Origin: Pontibacter vulgaris
GTDB taxonomy: Bacteria > Bacteroidota > Bacteroidia > Cytophagales > Hymenobacteraceae
Assembly: GCF_022758145.1 (NCBI RefSeq)
Contig: NZ_JAJVDH010000005.1
Span: 372,001-436,000, forward strand
DNA: 64,000 nt
Direction: 5' to 3'
Positions 53,417 to 61,917 of this stretch are shown here, piece by piece (position 1 is the stretch's first letter; the number at the start of each line of letters is the position of its first letter). The position numbers and the translations under genes were made by a program. Under the pieces are notes generated by a model. That model searched no databases, was not told the origin of the DNA, and saw nothing but the letters and a program-made list of their open reading frames with translations.

Positions 53417-54028
53417 ATGAAAGCGATACATAGAGTGCTGATGATTGTGGCAGCATTATCTCTTGGCTTGTTGTTCATGTTCCCGATGTGGAAGATCTAC
53501 CTCAAAGCCCCGCAATACCCCGAAGGACTTGAAATGCATATCTGGGTGAACAAGATATCAGGCAGTTCAGAAAGTGTCCTTCAGAATTTCAATATCCTGA
53601 ACCACTACATCGGCATGGAGCCGATCCACGCCGAGTCGTTTGCCGAGCTTAAGTTTATGCCTTACATTGTTATTGCTTTTATGATAACCGGTGTGCTGGT
53701 AGCATTGATAGGCAAACGGAACCTGGCCGGTATTTGGGCCGGTTTATTAATGGGAGCCGGAGCCGCCGGTATACTTGACTTTTACCTATGGCTGGTAAGA
53801 TTCGGTACCAACCTGAGCCCTGAAGCACCTATAAAAGTACCAGGCATGACTTACATTCCGCCATTGCTGGGCCACAAAACATTGCTCAACTTCGAGGCAT
53901 TATCATTACCGGCTTTAGGCAGTGCAGGTATTTTTCTAGCCATTGTGTTTAGTATACTTGCCTTTTACCTGAGCTACAGATCAGCCAAAAAGAAAACCAT
54001 TGAAACGCCAGTACATTTAGCCGCATGA
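53417..54028 (+). CDS. Nos-cluster membrane protein, unknown role
   Basis: The 203-aa protein has four or five helices (near residues 5-25, 80-98, 105-128 and 165-190) and a periplasmic loop with MHIWVNKISG and LNHYIGMEPIHAESFAELK. Similar proteins occur in nos clusters of Bacteroidetes without a named function. The gene overlaps nosL by 4 bp (ATGA), so it is part of the nos accessory operon. His, Met and Glu in the loop could bind copper; this is speculative. Confidence 0.75.
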   Translation: MKAIHRVLMIVAALSLGLLFMFPMWKIYLKAPQYPEGLEMHIWVNKISGSSESVLQNFNILNHYIGMEPIHAESFAELKFMPYIVIAFMITGVLVALIGKRNLAGIWAGLLMGAGAAGILDFYLWLVRFGTNLSPEAPIKVPGMTYIPPLLGHKTLLNFEALSLPALGSAGIFLAIVFSILAFYLSYRSAKKKTIETPVHLAA

Positions 54029-54486
54029 AATCTGTTTTAACTATAGTTGGTTTGTTGTTTATACTTTGTGTTGTAGTTAGCTGTGCACCAGAGCAAAAAC
54101 CCATACCTTATGGTGCTGCCAACTGTGCGCACTGCAACATGACTGTAGCCGATAACCGCTATGGTGCAGAACTGGTAAATGATAAAGGCAAAGCCTTCTT
54201 TTTCGATTCGTCGGAATGTTTGATGGCGTATGTAAACGAACAAACAGAATTAGCTGAAAAAGCATCTTTTATACTTGTAAGCGATTTTACAAAGCCCGGC
54301 GAGCTGATTGATGCGCGAAATGCACATTACCTGCAGAGTAAAAATCTGCCAAGCCCGATGGGTTTATACTTAACAGCTATAGCCGATAAAGCTGCAGCTA
54401 CAAAAATGCAACAGGAGCACGGCGGTCGCCTGCTGACCTGGAACGAAGCGGTAACAGCCGTGAAGAACAATGAAAAACCTGAGTAA
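54025..54486 (+). CDS. nosL: NosL copper-binding lipoprotein
   Basis: The 153-aa protein has a lipoprotein signal (IVGLLFILCVVVSC) and the NosL motif CAHCNMTVADNRYGAEL, whose Met and Cys bind Cu(I), then FFDSSECLMAY. NosL delivers copper to NosZ via NosDFY. Its start overlaps the preceding gene by 4 bp and its end overlaps nosD by 17 bp. Confidence 0.93.
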   Translation: MKSVLTIVGLLFILCVVVSCAPEQKPIPYGAANCAHCNMTVADNRYGAELVNDKGKAFFFDSSECLMAYVNEQTELAEKASFILVSDFTKPGELIDARNAHYLQSKNLPSPMGLYLTAIADKAAATKMQQEHGGRLLTWNEAVTAVKNNEKPE

Positions 54487-55768
54487 AAATATTTTTCTTA
54501 TAGTAAGCACTTCGGTGTTGCTGCTGTGGGCTAATGTTGCCTTCGGCAGTACGCTGAAAGTGTGTAAAACATGTACCTATACTTCGGTAAAACAGGCGGT
54601 AAAAAAAGCCAGACCCGGCGATACCGTGTTGCTGCAGGGAGGTGTGTACCAGGAACATGGAATTGTAATTGATAAGCCGCTGACAGTGCTTGGCCAGAAC
54701 AAGCCGGTACTAGACGGAAACTATAAAGGCCAGATAATTACGGTTATAGCAGATAATGTAACCATAGAGGGTCTTACGCTTAAAAATATTGCCACCAGCT
54801 ATCGCCAGGACGATGCCGCTATACGCGTGGTGGAACGCAGTAACATACGCATACTCAACAATACTATACTCAACACTTATTTCGGTATTTACCTGCAGAA
54901 CTCCGATAACTGCGTGATTAAAGGGAATGTGGTGAGTGGTAAAGATGTAACCGGCTTAAACGAATCTGCGCTTGGCAACGCGATACACCTGTGGTACTGC
55001 AATAACGCCGACATCAGCAACAATAAAGTAACTGGCCACCGCGACGGTATTTACCTGGAGTTTGTAGAAGACAGTGAAATAAAGAATAATATCAGCCAGA
55101 ACAACCTGCGTTACGGGCTTCACTTCATGTTCTCGGATGGTAACGTGTATACGCACAATATTTTCCGGAAAAACGGTGCCGGCGTGGCCGTTATGTATAC
55201 CCACAACATACGCATGGAGCACAACACGTTTGAAGGTAACTGGGGAGCCGCAGCCTATGGTTTGCTTTTGAAAGAGATCACGAACAGTGTGATCAAGAGT
55301 AACACCTTCCGCAGAAACACCACCGGTATTTACATGGAAAGCTCCAGCAGACTGGATATACAGAAAAACGAATTTGACAAGAACGGCTGGGCCATCAGGC
55401 TCCTGAGCAGTTGCATAGACGATACCTTTAAGCTGAACAACTTTACCGGCAACTCTTTTGATGTGAGCACGAACGGTAATTCCAGCATGAACCACTTCGA
55501 GAACAACTACTGGGACAAGTACAGCGGCTACGACCTGAACAAAGACAGGGTAGGAGATGTGCCGTACCGCCCGGTAAGTTTATACTCGATGCTGGTGGAG
55601 AAAGTGCCGCCTTCGGTAATGTTTATGCGCAGCTTTATGGTTGATTTGCTGGATAACATAGAGAAAGTGCTGCCGAGCTTTATACCGGAAAACCTGATTG
55701 ATGAACAGCCGATGATGAGGAAGATAAGTTATGATAACGATAGAAAGATTGCACAAGTCGTACGGTAA
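54470..55768 (+). CDS. nosD: NosD periplasmic copper-site maturation protein
   Basis: The 432-aa protein has a signal peptide (IFLIVSTSVLLLWANVAFG) and a right-handed beta-helix made of repeated NNTI/NxFxxN-type coils, with the CASH domain pattern. NosD works with the NosFY ABC complex to assemble CuZ in NosZ. The ending VEKVPPSVMFMRSFMVDLLD is typical. It overlaps nosF by 38 bp, so translation is tightly linked. Confidence 0.93.
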   Translation: MKNLSKNIFLIVSTSVLLLWANVAFGSTLKVCKTCTYTSVKQAVKKARPGDTVLLQGGVYQEHGIVIDKPLTVLGQNKPVLDGNYKGQIITVIADNVTIEGLTLKNIATSYRQDDAAIRVVERSNIRILNNTILNTYFGIYLQNSDNCVIKGNVVSGKDVTGLNESALGNAIHLWYCNNADISNNKVTGHRDGIYLEFVEDSEIKNNISQNNLRYGLHFMFSDGNVYTHNIFRKNGAGVAVMYTHNIRMEHNTFEGNWGAAAYGLLLKEITNSVIKSNTFRRNTTGIYMESSSRLDIQKNEFDKNGWAIRLLSSCIDDTFKLNNFTGNSFDVSTNGNSSMNHFENNYWDKYSGYDLNKDRVGDVPYRPVSLYSMLVEKVPPSVMFMRSFMVDLLDNIEKVLPSFIPENLIDEQPMMRKISYDNDRKIAQVVR

Positions 55769-56438
55769 GCTGCAGGTGCTGAAAGACGTGAATGTCAGTT
55801 TTGAAGCCGGCAGGGTAATATCGGTTATTGGCCCGAATGGTTCCGGCAAAACAACCATGAGCAAAGCTATACTTGGCATGGTGCTGCCCGACAGCGGTGA
55901 CATAAAAATTAACGGCGAAAGTATACTTGGTCAGCACGCGTACCGCAGCCAGATCGGGTATATGCCGCAGATTGGCCGCTACCCCGAAAACATGAAGATC
56001 CGCCAGGTGATCGATATGATCCGTGACATTCGCAAAGATGTAAAGCAGGTAGATGAAGAACTGATCGGACTGTACGGACTGAAGGATATGTACGAGAAGC
56101 GCATGGGCGCTTTATCGGGTGGTACCAAGCAGAAAGTTAGCGCCGCGCTGGCTTTTATGTTCAACCCGCAGGTACTTATACTTGACGAACCAACTGCAGG
56201 CCTTGACCCCATTTCTGCTGAAATCCTGAAGTGCAAAATCCTGAAGGAGAAGAAAAAAGGCAAGCTTATACTTATTACATCGCATATCATGAGCGAGGTG
56301 GAAGAAGTGGCCGACGAAGTGATCTGCCTGGTTGACGGGCAGGTGAAATTCCATGACACCATCTTTGATATTAAAGCGCAAACAAACGAAGACCGCCTGA
56401 GCCGTGCTATAGCCAAAATTATGAACGAGGAGGACTAA
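55731..56438 (+). CDS. nosF: NosF ABC transporter ATPase
   Basis: The 235-aa ATPase has Walker A GPNGSGKTT, signature ALSGGTKQKVS, Walker B LILDEPTAGLDP and switch His in LITSHIMSEVEE. Together with NosY it drives conformational work on NosD for copper-sulfide cluster assembly. It starts inside the 3' end of nosD and is 3 bp from nosY. Confidence 0.95.
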   Translation: MITIERLHKSYGKLQVLKDVNVSFEAGRVISVIGPNGSGKTTMSKAILGMVLPDSGDIKINGESILGQHAYRSQIGYMPQIGRYPENMKIRQVIDMIRDIRKDVKQVDEELIGLYGLKDMYEKRMGALSGGTKQKVSAALAFMFNPQVLILDEPTAGLDPISAEILKCKILKEKKKGKLILITSHIMSEVEEVADEVICLVDGQVKFHDTIFDIKAQTNEDRLSRAIAKIMNEED

Positions 56439-56441
56439 GCC

Positions 56442-57209
56442 ATGAACAAGATCATTAAATACGTTTTCTACGACATCATCCGCAATAAAATAATACTGGC
56501 TTATACCTTGTTTTTGCTGCTGCTCTCTTTCGGGTTATTTAACCTGGGTGGCAGCCCCGACAAAGCCATACTTAGCCTGCTAAACCTGGTGCTGCTTACC
56601 GTGCCTTTGATAAGCATTGTTTTTGCCACCACGCACTTTTATAACTCCTATGAGTTTATGGAGCTATTGGTAGCGCAACCTATAAACCGCAAAAAGATAT
56701 TTATGAGTGAGTACCTGGGTGTGGCCAGCTCTCTTTCAGGTGCATTTATAGTTGGGGCAGGTATACCTATGCTGCTTTTCGGGGCTGGCGTTACCGGTTT
56801 AAACTTGCTACTCACCGGTGTTTTCATCACGTTCATTTTTGTGGCCATGGCATTTCTTGCATCGGTTATTACCCGTGATAAGGCCAAAGGTATAGGCATA
56901 GCGCTGCTGCTGTGGTTCTACTTTGCCCTGATCTACGATGGTATTGTGCTGTTTATACTTTACTCTTTCAGTGATTACCCACTGGAGAATGCTACACTTG
57001 CTTTAACAGCCCTGAACCCGATAGACCTGGGCAGAATTATAGTTTTGCTGAACCTGGATGTGTCGGCGCTGATGGGCTATACCGGGGCACTATACAAAAG
57101 TTTGCTGGGTAATTTGTGGGGGATAGGTTTGGCTTTTGGATTGCTGCTGCTGTGGGTGATGCTGCCTTTATTCAGCTCCAGAAGAATTTTCTCGAAAAGA
57201 GATTTGTAG
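56442..57209 (+). CDS. nosY: NosY ABC transporter permease
   Basis: The 255-aa protein has six helices and the NosY layout, starting MNKIIKYVFYDIIRNKIIL. FMELLVAQPINRKKIFMSEYLG is the cytoplasmic coupling region. It is the membrane part of the NosDFY complex and ends the nos accessory operon. Confidence 0.92.
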   Translation: MNKIIKYVFYDIIRNKIILAYTLFLLLLSFGLFNLGGSPDKAILSLLNLVLLTVPLISIVFATTHFYNSYEFMELLVAQPINRKKIFMSEYLGVASSLSGAFIVGAGIPMLLFGAGVTGLNLLLTGVFITFIFVAMAFLASVITRDKAKGIGIALLLWFYFALIYDGIVLFILYSFSDYPLENATLALTALNPIDLGRIIVLLNLDVSALMGYTGALYKSLLGNLWGIGLAFGLLLLWVMLPLFSSRRIFSKRDL

Positions 57210-57242
57210 TAAAGTAAGTATAAATGTTTTGGTGTTTTTGAG

Positions 57243-57273
57243 AGCGCAGGGCTAATCCTCTGCGCTTTTTTTG
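57243..57273 (+). terminator. Intrinsic terminator of the nos accessory operon
   Basis: AGCGCAG (57243-57249) pairs with CTGCGCT (57260-57266), with inner GG/CC pairing, followed by T7. The rest of the 246-bp gap to 57456 shows no Fnr-like box and no gene. Confidence 0.8.
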
Positions 57274-57455
57274 CTTAATAGTAGCGCTTATATTCAAACT
57301 AAAGCAATCTTTTTATTTGAATAGTTAACTTTTATACTTTCAAAGTATATCTTTTATAGGGTGGATGTAGTATGTAGGAGTTGGTAGCCTATCCGCACAA
57401 AGTGCTGCTATATAATAAGTTGAGTATATTTTACATCACTTAATGAAGTCAGAGT

Positions 57456-59279
57456 ATGGCCAGTACCGATTTTACCACCGAGGAGGTTCATCCCGTCCAT
57501 GAGGAGCATGAACATCACCACGACCTCAATTTTTTCGAAAAGTATATTTTTAGCCAGGACCATAAGGTAATTGCCAAACAGTACCTGATAACGGGTATTT
57601 TCTGGGCCTTTGTCGGTGGTTTCCTGTCGGTGTTGTTCCGGTTGCAACTGGGCTGGCCGGAAGCTACGTTCACGTTCCTGGAGCCTATACTTGGTAAGTG
57701 GGTGGAAAACGGAAAAATAGACCCGGAATTTTACCTGGCCATGGTTACCATGCACGGCACAATCATGGTGTTTTTTGTGCTCACGGCCGGGCTTAGTGGT
57801 ACCTTCAGCAACTTTTTAATACCCCTGCAGATAGGCGCGCGCGATATGGCATCGGGTTTTATGAACATGCTCTCGTATTGGTTTTTCTTTCTTTCCAGCG
57901 TTGTCATGTTCACCTCCCTGTTCATCGAAACCGGGCCTGCCGGAGGTGGCTGGACGGTGTACCCGCCACTTAGTGCACTGCCACAGGCTATATCCGGTTC
58001 GGGCTTGGGTATGTCGCTCTGGCTTGTAAGTATGGCACTCTTTATTGTGTCTACTTTGCTGGGAGGCATTAACTATATAACAACAGTTATAAACCTACGA
58101 ACGCGGGGTATGTCCATGACAAAGCTGCCGCTTACCATCTGGGCCTTTTTGCTGACAGCTATAGTTGGGTTGTTGTCGTTTCCGGTGTTATTTGCGGCGG
58201 CCCTTTTGCTTATTTTCGACCGGAGCCTGGGCACCAGCTTTTACTTATCCGATATCTATATTGCCGGCGAAGCCATTTCACATTCAGGAGGTAGCCCTAT
58301 ACTTTTTCAGCACCTGTTCTGGTTTCTGGGCCACCCAGAAGTATACATCGTGATCATGCCGGCATTTGGTATTACATCCGAAGTTATTGCCACAAATGCA
58401 CGTAAGCCCATTTTCGGGTACCGGGCCATGATTGGGTCGCTGATAGGTATCTCTGTTTTATCGATTGTGGTATGGGCTCACCACATGTTTGTTTCGGGCA
58501 TGAACCCGTTCCTGGGCTCGGTATTTATGTTTCTTACCCTGATCATAGCAGTGCCTTCGGCAGTGAAAGTATTTAACTGGCTGGCAACGCTTTGGCGGGG
58601 AAATATCAGGTTTACCACTGCCATGCTCTTTGCCATCGGCTTTGTTTCGATCTTTATTTCGGGTGGTCTAACAGGTATAGTGCTGGGTAACTCATCGCTG
58701 GATATACACATACACGATACGTATTTTGTGGTAGCGCACTTTCATATGGTAATGGGAGCTGCTGCCATGTTTGGTATGTTTTGCGGGGTATACCACTGGT
58801 TCCCGAAGATGTTTGGGCGCATGCTGGATGAGAAACTGGGCTTTGCGCATTTCTGGCTTACCTTTCTTGCCGTATACCTGATCTTTTTGCCGATGCACTA
58901 TATTGGTATTGCCGGATTTCCACGCAGGTATTACTCCTGGAGTGGGTTTGAGGCCTTCAACACCTTCACCGATTTGAATACCTTTATCAGTATGTCGGCT
59001 ATACTTAGTTTTGTGGCGCAGTTTATTTTCCTGTTTAACTTTATCTACAGCATTTTCAAAGGGCGCAGATCAACGCAAAATCCATGGCACTCTAACACAC
59101 TGGAGTGGACTGCTCCTGTAAATCCGGGACATGGCAACTGGTCGGGCGAATTGCCTATAGTTTACAGGTGGCCATACGATTACAGCAAACCTGGCGCTGC
59201 AGAAGATTATATTCCGCAGGATGTACCGTTTTCAAAAACCAGTTCCTCGAACCTTCCATACGAACGAAACTTAGAGTAA
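57456..59279 (+). CDS. ctaD: Orphan cytochrome c oxidase subunit I (aa3/CtaD type)
   Basis: The 607-aa protein has twelve helices and a His-rich N-terminus (HPVHEEHEHHHDLN). Haem and CuB ligands are in MVTMHGTIMVF, FLGHPEVYIVIMPAFG (with the proton-channel Glu), VWAHHMFVSG and FVVAHFHMVMGA. The K-channel Lys is in AVPSAVKVFNW. It is a proton-pumping oxidase core, but no subunit II, III or haem A gene is adjacent. It may be a paralogue used with another CoxB, or linked to nos-cluster conditions. No Fnr-like box is seen upstream. Confidence 0.9.
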   Translation: MASTDFTTEEVHPVHEEHEHHHDLNFFEKYIFSQDHKVIAKQYLITGIFWAFVGGFLSVLFRLQLGWPEATFTFLEPILGKWVENGKIDPEFYLAMVTMHGTIMVFFVLTAGLSGTFSNFLIPLQIGARDMASGFMNMLSYWFFFLSSVVMFTSLFIETGPAGGGWTVYPPLSALPQAISGSGLGMSLWLVSMALFIVSTLLGGINYITTVINLRTRGMSMTKLPLTIWAFLLTAIVGLLSFPVLFAAALLLIFDRSLGTSFYLSDIYIAGEAISHSGGSPILFQHLFWFLGHPEVYIVIMPAFGITSEVIATNARKPIFGYRAMIGSLIGISVLSIVVWAHHMFVSGMNPFLGSVFMFLTLIIAVPSAVKVFNWLATLWRGNIRFTTAMLFAIGFVSIFISGGLTGIVLGNSSLDIHIHDTYFVVAHFHMVMGAAAMFGMFCGVYHWFPKMFGRMLDEKLGFAHFWLTFLAVYLIFLPMHYIGIAGFPRRYYSWSGFEAFNTFTDLNTFISMSAILSFVAQFIFLFNFIYSIFKGRRSTQNPWHSNTLEWTAPVNPGHGNWSGELPIVYRWPYDYSKPGAAEDYIPQDVPFSKTSSSNLPYERNLE

Positions 59280-59310
59280 AAACCATCAAACTTTCTACAG
59301 GAAGTATAAA

Positions 59311-59348
59311 ACAAAAAAGCAGAGCTTGTACAAGCTCTGCTTTTTTGT
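59311..59348. terminator. Bidirectional palindromic terminator
   Basis: A perfect 38-bp palindrome with A6/T6 ends separates the convergent ctaD and queD genes. Confidence 0.9.
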
Positions 59349-59367
59349 TTTCAGTTGATTTTATACT

Positions 59368-59817
59368 TTAAATGTTATCAGCAGCATACCATTCGGCAAA
59401 GGAATTTTGTGTTTCCCAAAGCTTCAGGCTATGCAGTTGTATACCTTCGGGCAGCCGGTGCATTAAGCGGGTTTTAAAATCAATGAGCATGTTTTCGCAG
59501 GTAGGCTGGTAAGGTACCGGCACCAGTTTATGGTTTAACTCGCGCAATGCATTCAGCAATTGAGGCGGGCTGTCGTTTCTTAACAAAAGGGCGTGGTCCA
59601 TCTGGTCAAGTATAAGCTCCTGCACTAGTTTTTTCAGATCGCCAAAGTCCAGCACCATGCCGTTTTTCGGGTGCTCCTCATCTACAACAGGAGTACCGAT
59701 TATAGTAACCTGCAGCTTGTAAGAGTGCCCGTGTATGTTTTTGCAGGGGCCGTTATAGTTTAGCAAGGCATGTGCCGCCTCAAACGTAAACAGCCGCGTC
59801 AGTCTTATTTTTGTCAT
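59368..59817 (-). CDS. queD: 6-pyruvoyl-tetrahydropterin synthase/QueD-like protein
   Basis: The 149-aa protein has the T-fold catalytic motifs: FEAAHAL (zinc His), GPCKNIHGHSYKL (Cys-x3-HGH, catalytic Cys and zinc His pair), LDFGDLKKL, and DHALL and CENM with Glu. The Cys-x3-HGH form fits 6-carboxytetrahydropterin synthase of queuosine synthesis. Its ATG overlaps the stop of the 606-aa gene (ATGA), so the two are translationally coupled, which suggests a dedicated pterin role rather than plain queuosine synthesis. Confidence 0.9.
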   Translation of the reverse strand: MTKIRLTRLFTFEAAHALLNYNGPCKNIHGHSYKLQVTIIGTPVVDEEHPKNGMVLDFGDLKKLVQELILDQMDHALLLRNDSPPQLLNALRELNHKLVPVPYQPTCENMLIDFKTRLMHRLPEGIQLHSLKLWETQNSFAEWYAADNI

Positions 59818-61634
59818 GCTAAAACTACCTTGTTAATTTCCTGCTCCAGCAACAGTTGGTCCTCAGCCTCAAGTAACTCATTCAGCATGATTACCTGTTG
59901 CTCCAGTTTCTCTTTTACGTTAAACAGCACCGGTAGTAATTGCTTATAATACTGTATACCCTGTAACAGGTTCTGGCGGAAGCTTTGCAGGTATTTTTGC
60001 TGCTTGTCCGGTATAGGCTCCAGTTGTTCCGAAATCTGTTTCAGCCAGTAAGCCACATACATTTTAAGCTCGTTAATAAACATGTGCGGGCGGTAGGTAT
60101 TGTTGAGCACGTTTACCCGGCCGTAAATATGATCTACCATTTCCTGTAAACTGAAAATGCCTGAAAAATACGCCAGATTTGGGCCCGGGCAAATAGCCAC
60201 AGCTTTAGGAGATTGCTTTTTAGGGATGTCGAGTTGTATCAGGGCTGTATCGGCGAGGCCTTCGCAGAGACATTCTTTTGCCAGCACTTTCGCTTCTTCG
60301 GCTTTATACTTTTCAGCTGTCAGGTTCATACTTTGCAACTGCTCCAGTTTGCGGCGCTGGTACTTGCGCGATGCCGTACAAATCGGCTCAGTGGTAAATT
60401 CGGTGTTGGAAACGAGGTGCTTTTTAATGCAGGGACTACCCGGTTTTCCTTTATCGGCACGGGCTGTTTTAAGGGCTTCGCTGCTGGTGCCGCGCAGCGC
60501 ATTAAATGGTACCCCCAACGGCGATATCGGGCTTAAGTATAAATCCTCAGAACCTGCTTTTACCAGTTGCTGTAAGGTGTTTTCATCTACGGTGCTGGCT
60601 TCCGGAACAAGCAGGAAAGGTGTTCCCCAACCGGTAGCATCCACACCGTAATGTTGTTGTAAAAATTGCTGCTCTTCGGAAGTGCCAATACCGCCCTGCA
60701 CCGTAAGGCGCATAGCCGGAGCCTCGGCCGGAACAGCCATACCTTTGCTTTGCAAGGCGCTGCTGAAAATACCATATAGTTCTTCCTGTAAAGCTTTTCG
60801 GTTCTGTTTAAATTCCTCCATAATCGGGCCCAGTAAAAAACCATCGGTGGCAAAAGCGTGGCCGCCGCAGTTCAAGCCAGATTCAATGCGAAACTCTGAT
60901 ACCCATAGGCCTTTTTTTGCCAGGATCTTGCCCTGCACATAAGCCGAGCGATAATCACTTACTTTGATGATGATTTTTTTAGCCAGGTAACCTTTTACAT
61001 CCGGGAAGAAATTAAGGAACTGCTCGATGTAACTGTAAAGGCGCATGTTTAAGCCAGCCGAGAAAACCACAGCCGCCTGCACAGTGCTTTTTGCAAAACC
61101 TCGCAACGCGGCAAGCGCATCCGAAAATTCGGTTGGTAGTGGTTCGCCTTTATCGTTGTAGTTTATTTTGTCCAGCTTCGTCATGATGTTTACATCAATG
61201 CTGCCGGCCTGTAATAAAGTGCGTAATTCCTGTTGTATTAGTGTTTTCTGCTCCGGATTTTGAGTTTGCAGCATTTGCTCATACTTAGCCCTGAGGGGTG
61301 AATTATCTGGCAGCAGCGTGAAGTATTTTGTAAGGCGGGTGCCATCTTCAAACGCTTCGTGGCGCATGCTTTCCAGTTGCTGCTTCACAATCCTGTCTAC
61401 CAGGTCGAGATATGCGGTTACGCGGCGGGCACGGTAATCTTCTTCATCCGGGGTAATGGCAGTGTAAGGTTCGTTGTAAACCTGGCTATAATGCGCGCGC
61501 ATCTGTTCCAGTAAAGTGTCATCGCTCAGCGACAGCACCGAATCTATACCATACTGCGCCACTTTCTGAGGCGAGTCTATGGAAAAGGCCAGACCCATAA
61601 CGGGAATGTGAAAGTTGTGAATTAAATTCTGCAT
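59814..61634 (-). CDS. Uncharacterised 606-aa protein coupled to QueD homologue
   Basis: The protein starts MQNLIHNFHIPVMGLAFSID; an open frame reaches 61706, but the added residues look non-coding. The N-terminal half (IPVMGLAFSIDSPQKVAQYG, then SVLSLSDDTLLEQMR) resembles the first strands of FMN-binding TIM barrels of the nitronate monooxygenase/glutamate synthase type. Later motifs are IIIKVSDYRSAYVQGKILAK and WVSEFRIESGLNCGGHAF. Cys residues in GSPCIKKH, EPICTASR, KECLCEG and AICPGPN might ligate a metal or Fe-S cluster. The C-terminus is a coiled-coil-like helix region. No function is known. Confidence 0.75.
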   Translation of the reverse strand: MQNLIHNFHIPVMGLAFSIDSPQKVAQYGIDSVLSLSDDTLLEQMRAHYSQVYNEPYTAITPDEEDYRARRVTAYLDLVDRIVKQQLESMRHEAFEDGTRLTKYFTLLPDNSPLRAKYEQMLQTQNPEQKTLIQQELRTLLQAGSIDVNIMTKLDKINYNDKGEPLPTEFSDALAALRGFAKSTVQAAVVFSAGLNMRLYSYIEQFLNFFPDVKGYLAKKIIIKVSDYRSAYVQGKILAKKGLWVSEFRIESGLNCGGHAFATDGFLLGPIMEEFKQNRKALQEELYGIFSSALQSKGMAVPAEAPAMRLTVQGGIGTSEEQQFLQQHYGVDATGWGTPFLLVPEASTVDENTLQQLVKAGSEDLYLSPISPLGVPFNALRGTSSEALKTARADKGKPGSPCIKKHLVSNTEFTTEPICTASRKYQRRKLEQLQSMNLTAEKYKAEEAKVLAKECLCEGLADTALIQLDIPKKQSPKAVAICPGPNLAYFSGIFSLQEMVDHIYGRVNVLNNTYRPHMFINELKMYVAYWLKQISEQLEPIPDKQQKYLQSFRQNLLQGIQYYKQLLPVLFNVKEKLEQQVIMLNELLEAEDQLLLEQEINKVVLA

Positions 61635-61851
61635 AAAGTATATAAACTCTAATTGATGTTTGGTATCGCCTGATTTTCTGGAAGATGCAAGGCCTTTATA
61701 AAGCATAAAAGCGTATAGTTTCTCAGAGTACTAAGGTAGCTGCAGTAGCGTACCCGATAAATGAGTTGCATCAGCCATGAAAGTGATAAAAGTCATTGCC
61801 GGCATGCAGCAAGAAAGTATGATGAAAGTATAGGCCGGAAAAAGTGTTTTA

Positions 61852-61894
61852 TGACGAGCATCATTTTATAGGAAGTGCGGCGGGCTTATACTTG
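61852..61894 (+). promoter_or_regulatory. Single-box Crp/Fnr-type promoter of the 61918 operon
   Basis: TGACGAGCATCA (61852-61863) is followed by -7 element TATACTTG (61887-61894, 7/8), again 35 bp from box start to -7 start. No second box lies 22 bp upstream. Another box, TGATAAAAGTCA (61784-61795), has no matching -7 on either strand. Confidence 0.65.
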
Positions 61895-61917
61895 TAAAGT
61901 TTTTGAGAAGACAACTT

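Noticed and set aside
61784..61795. Perfect box TGATAAAAGTCA upstream of the 606-aa gene
   Set aside because: No -7 element lies 35 bp away on either strand, so it is not called as a promoter; it may still bind the regulator.
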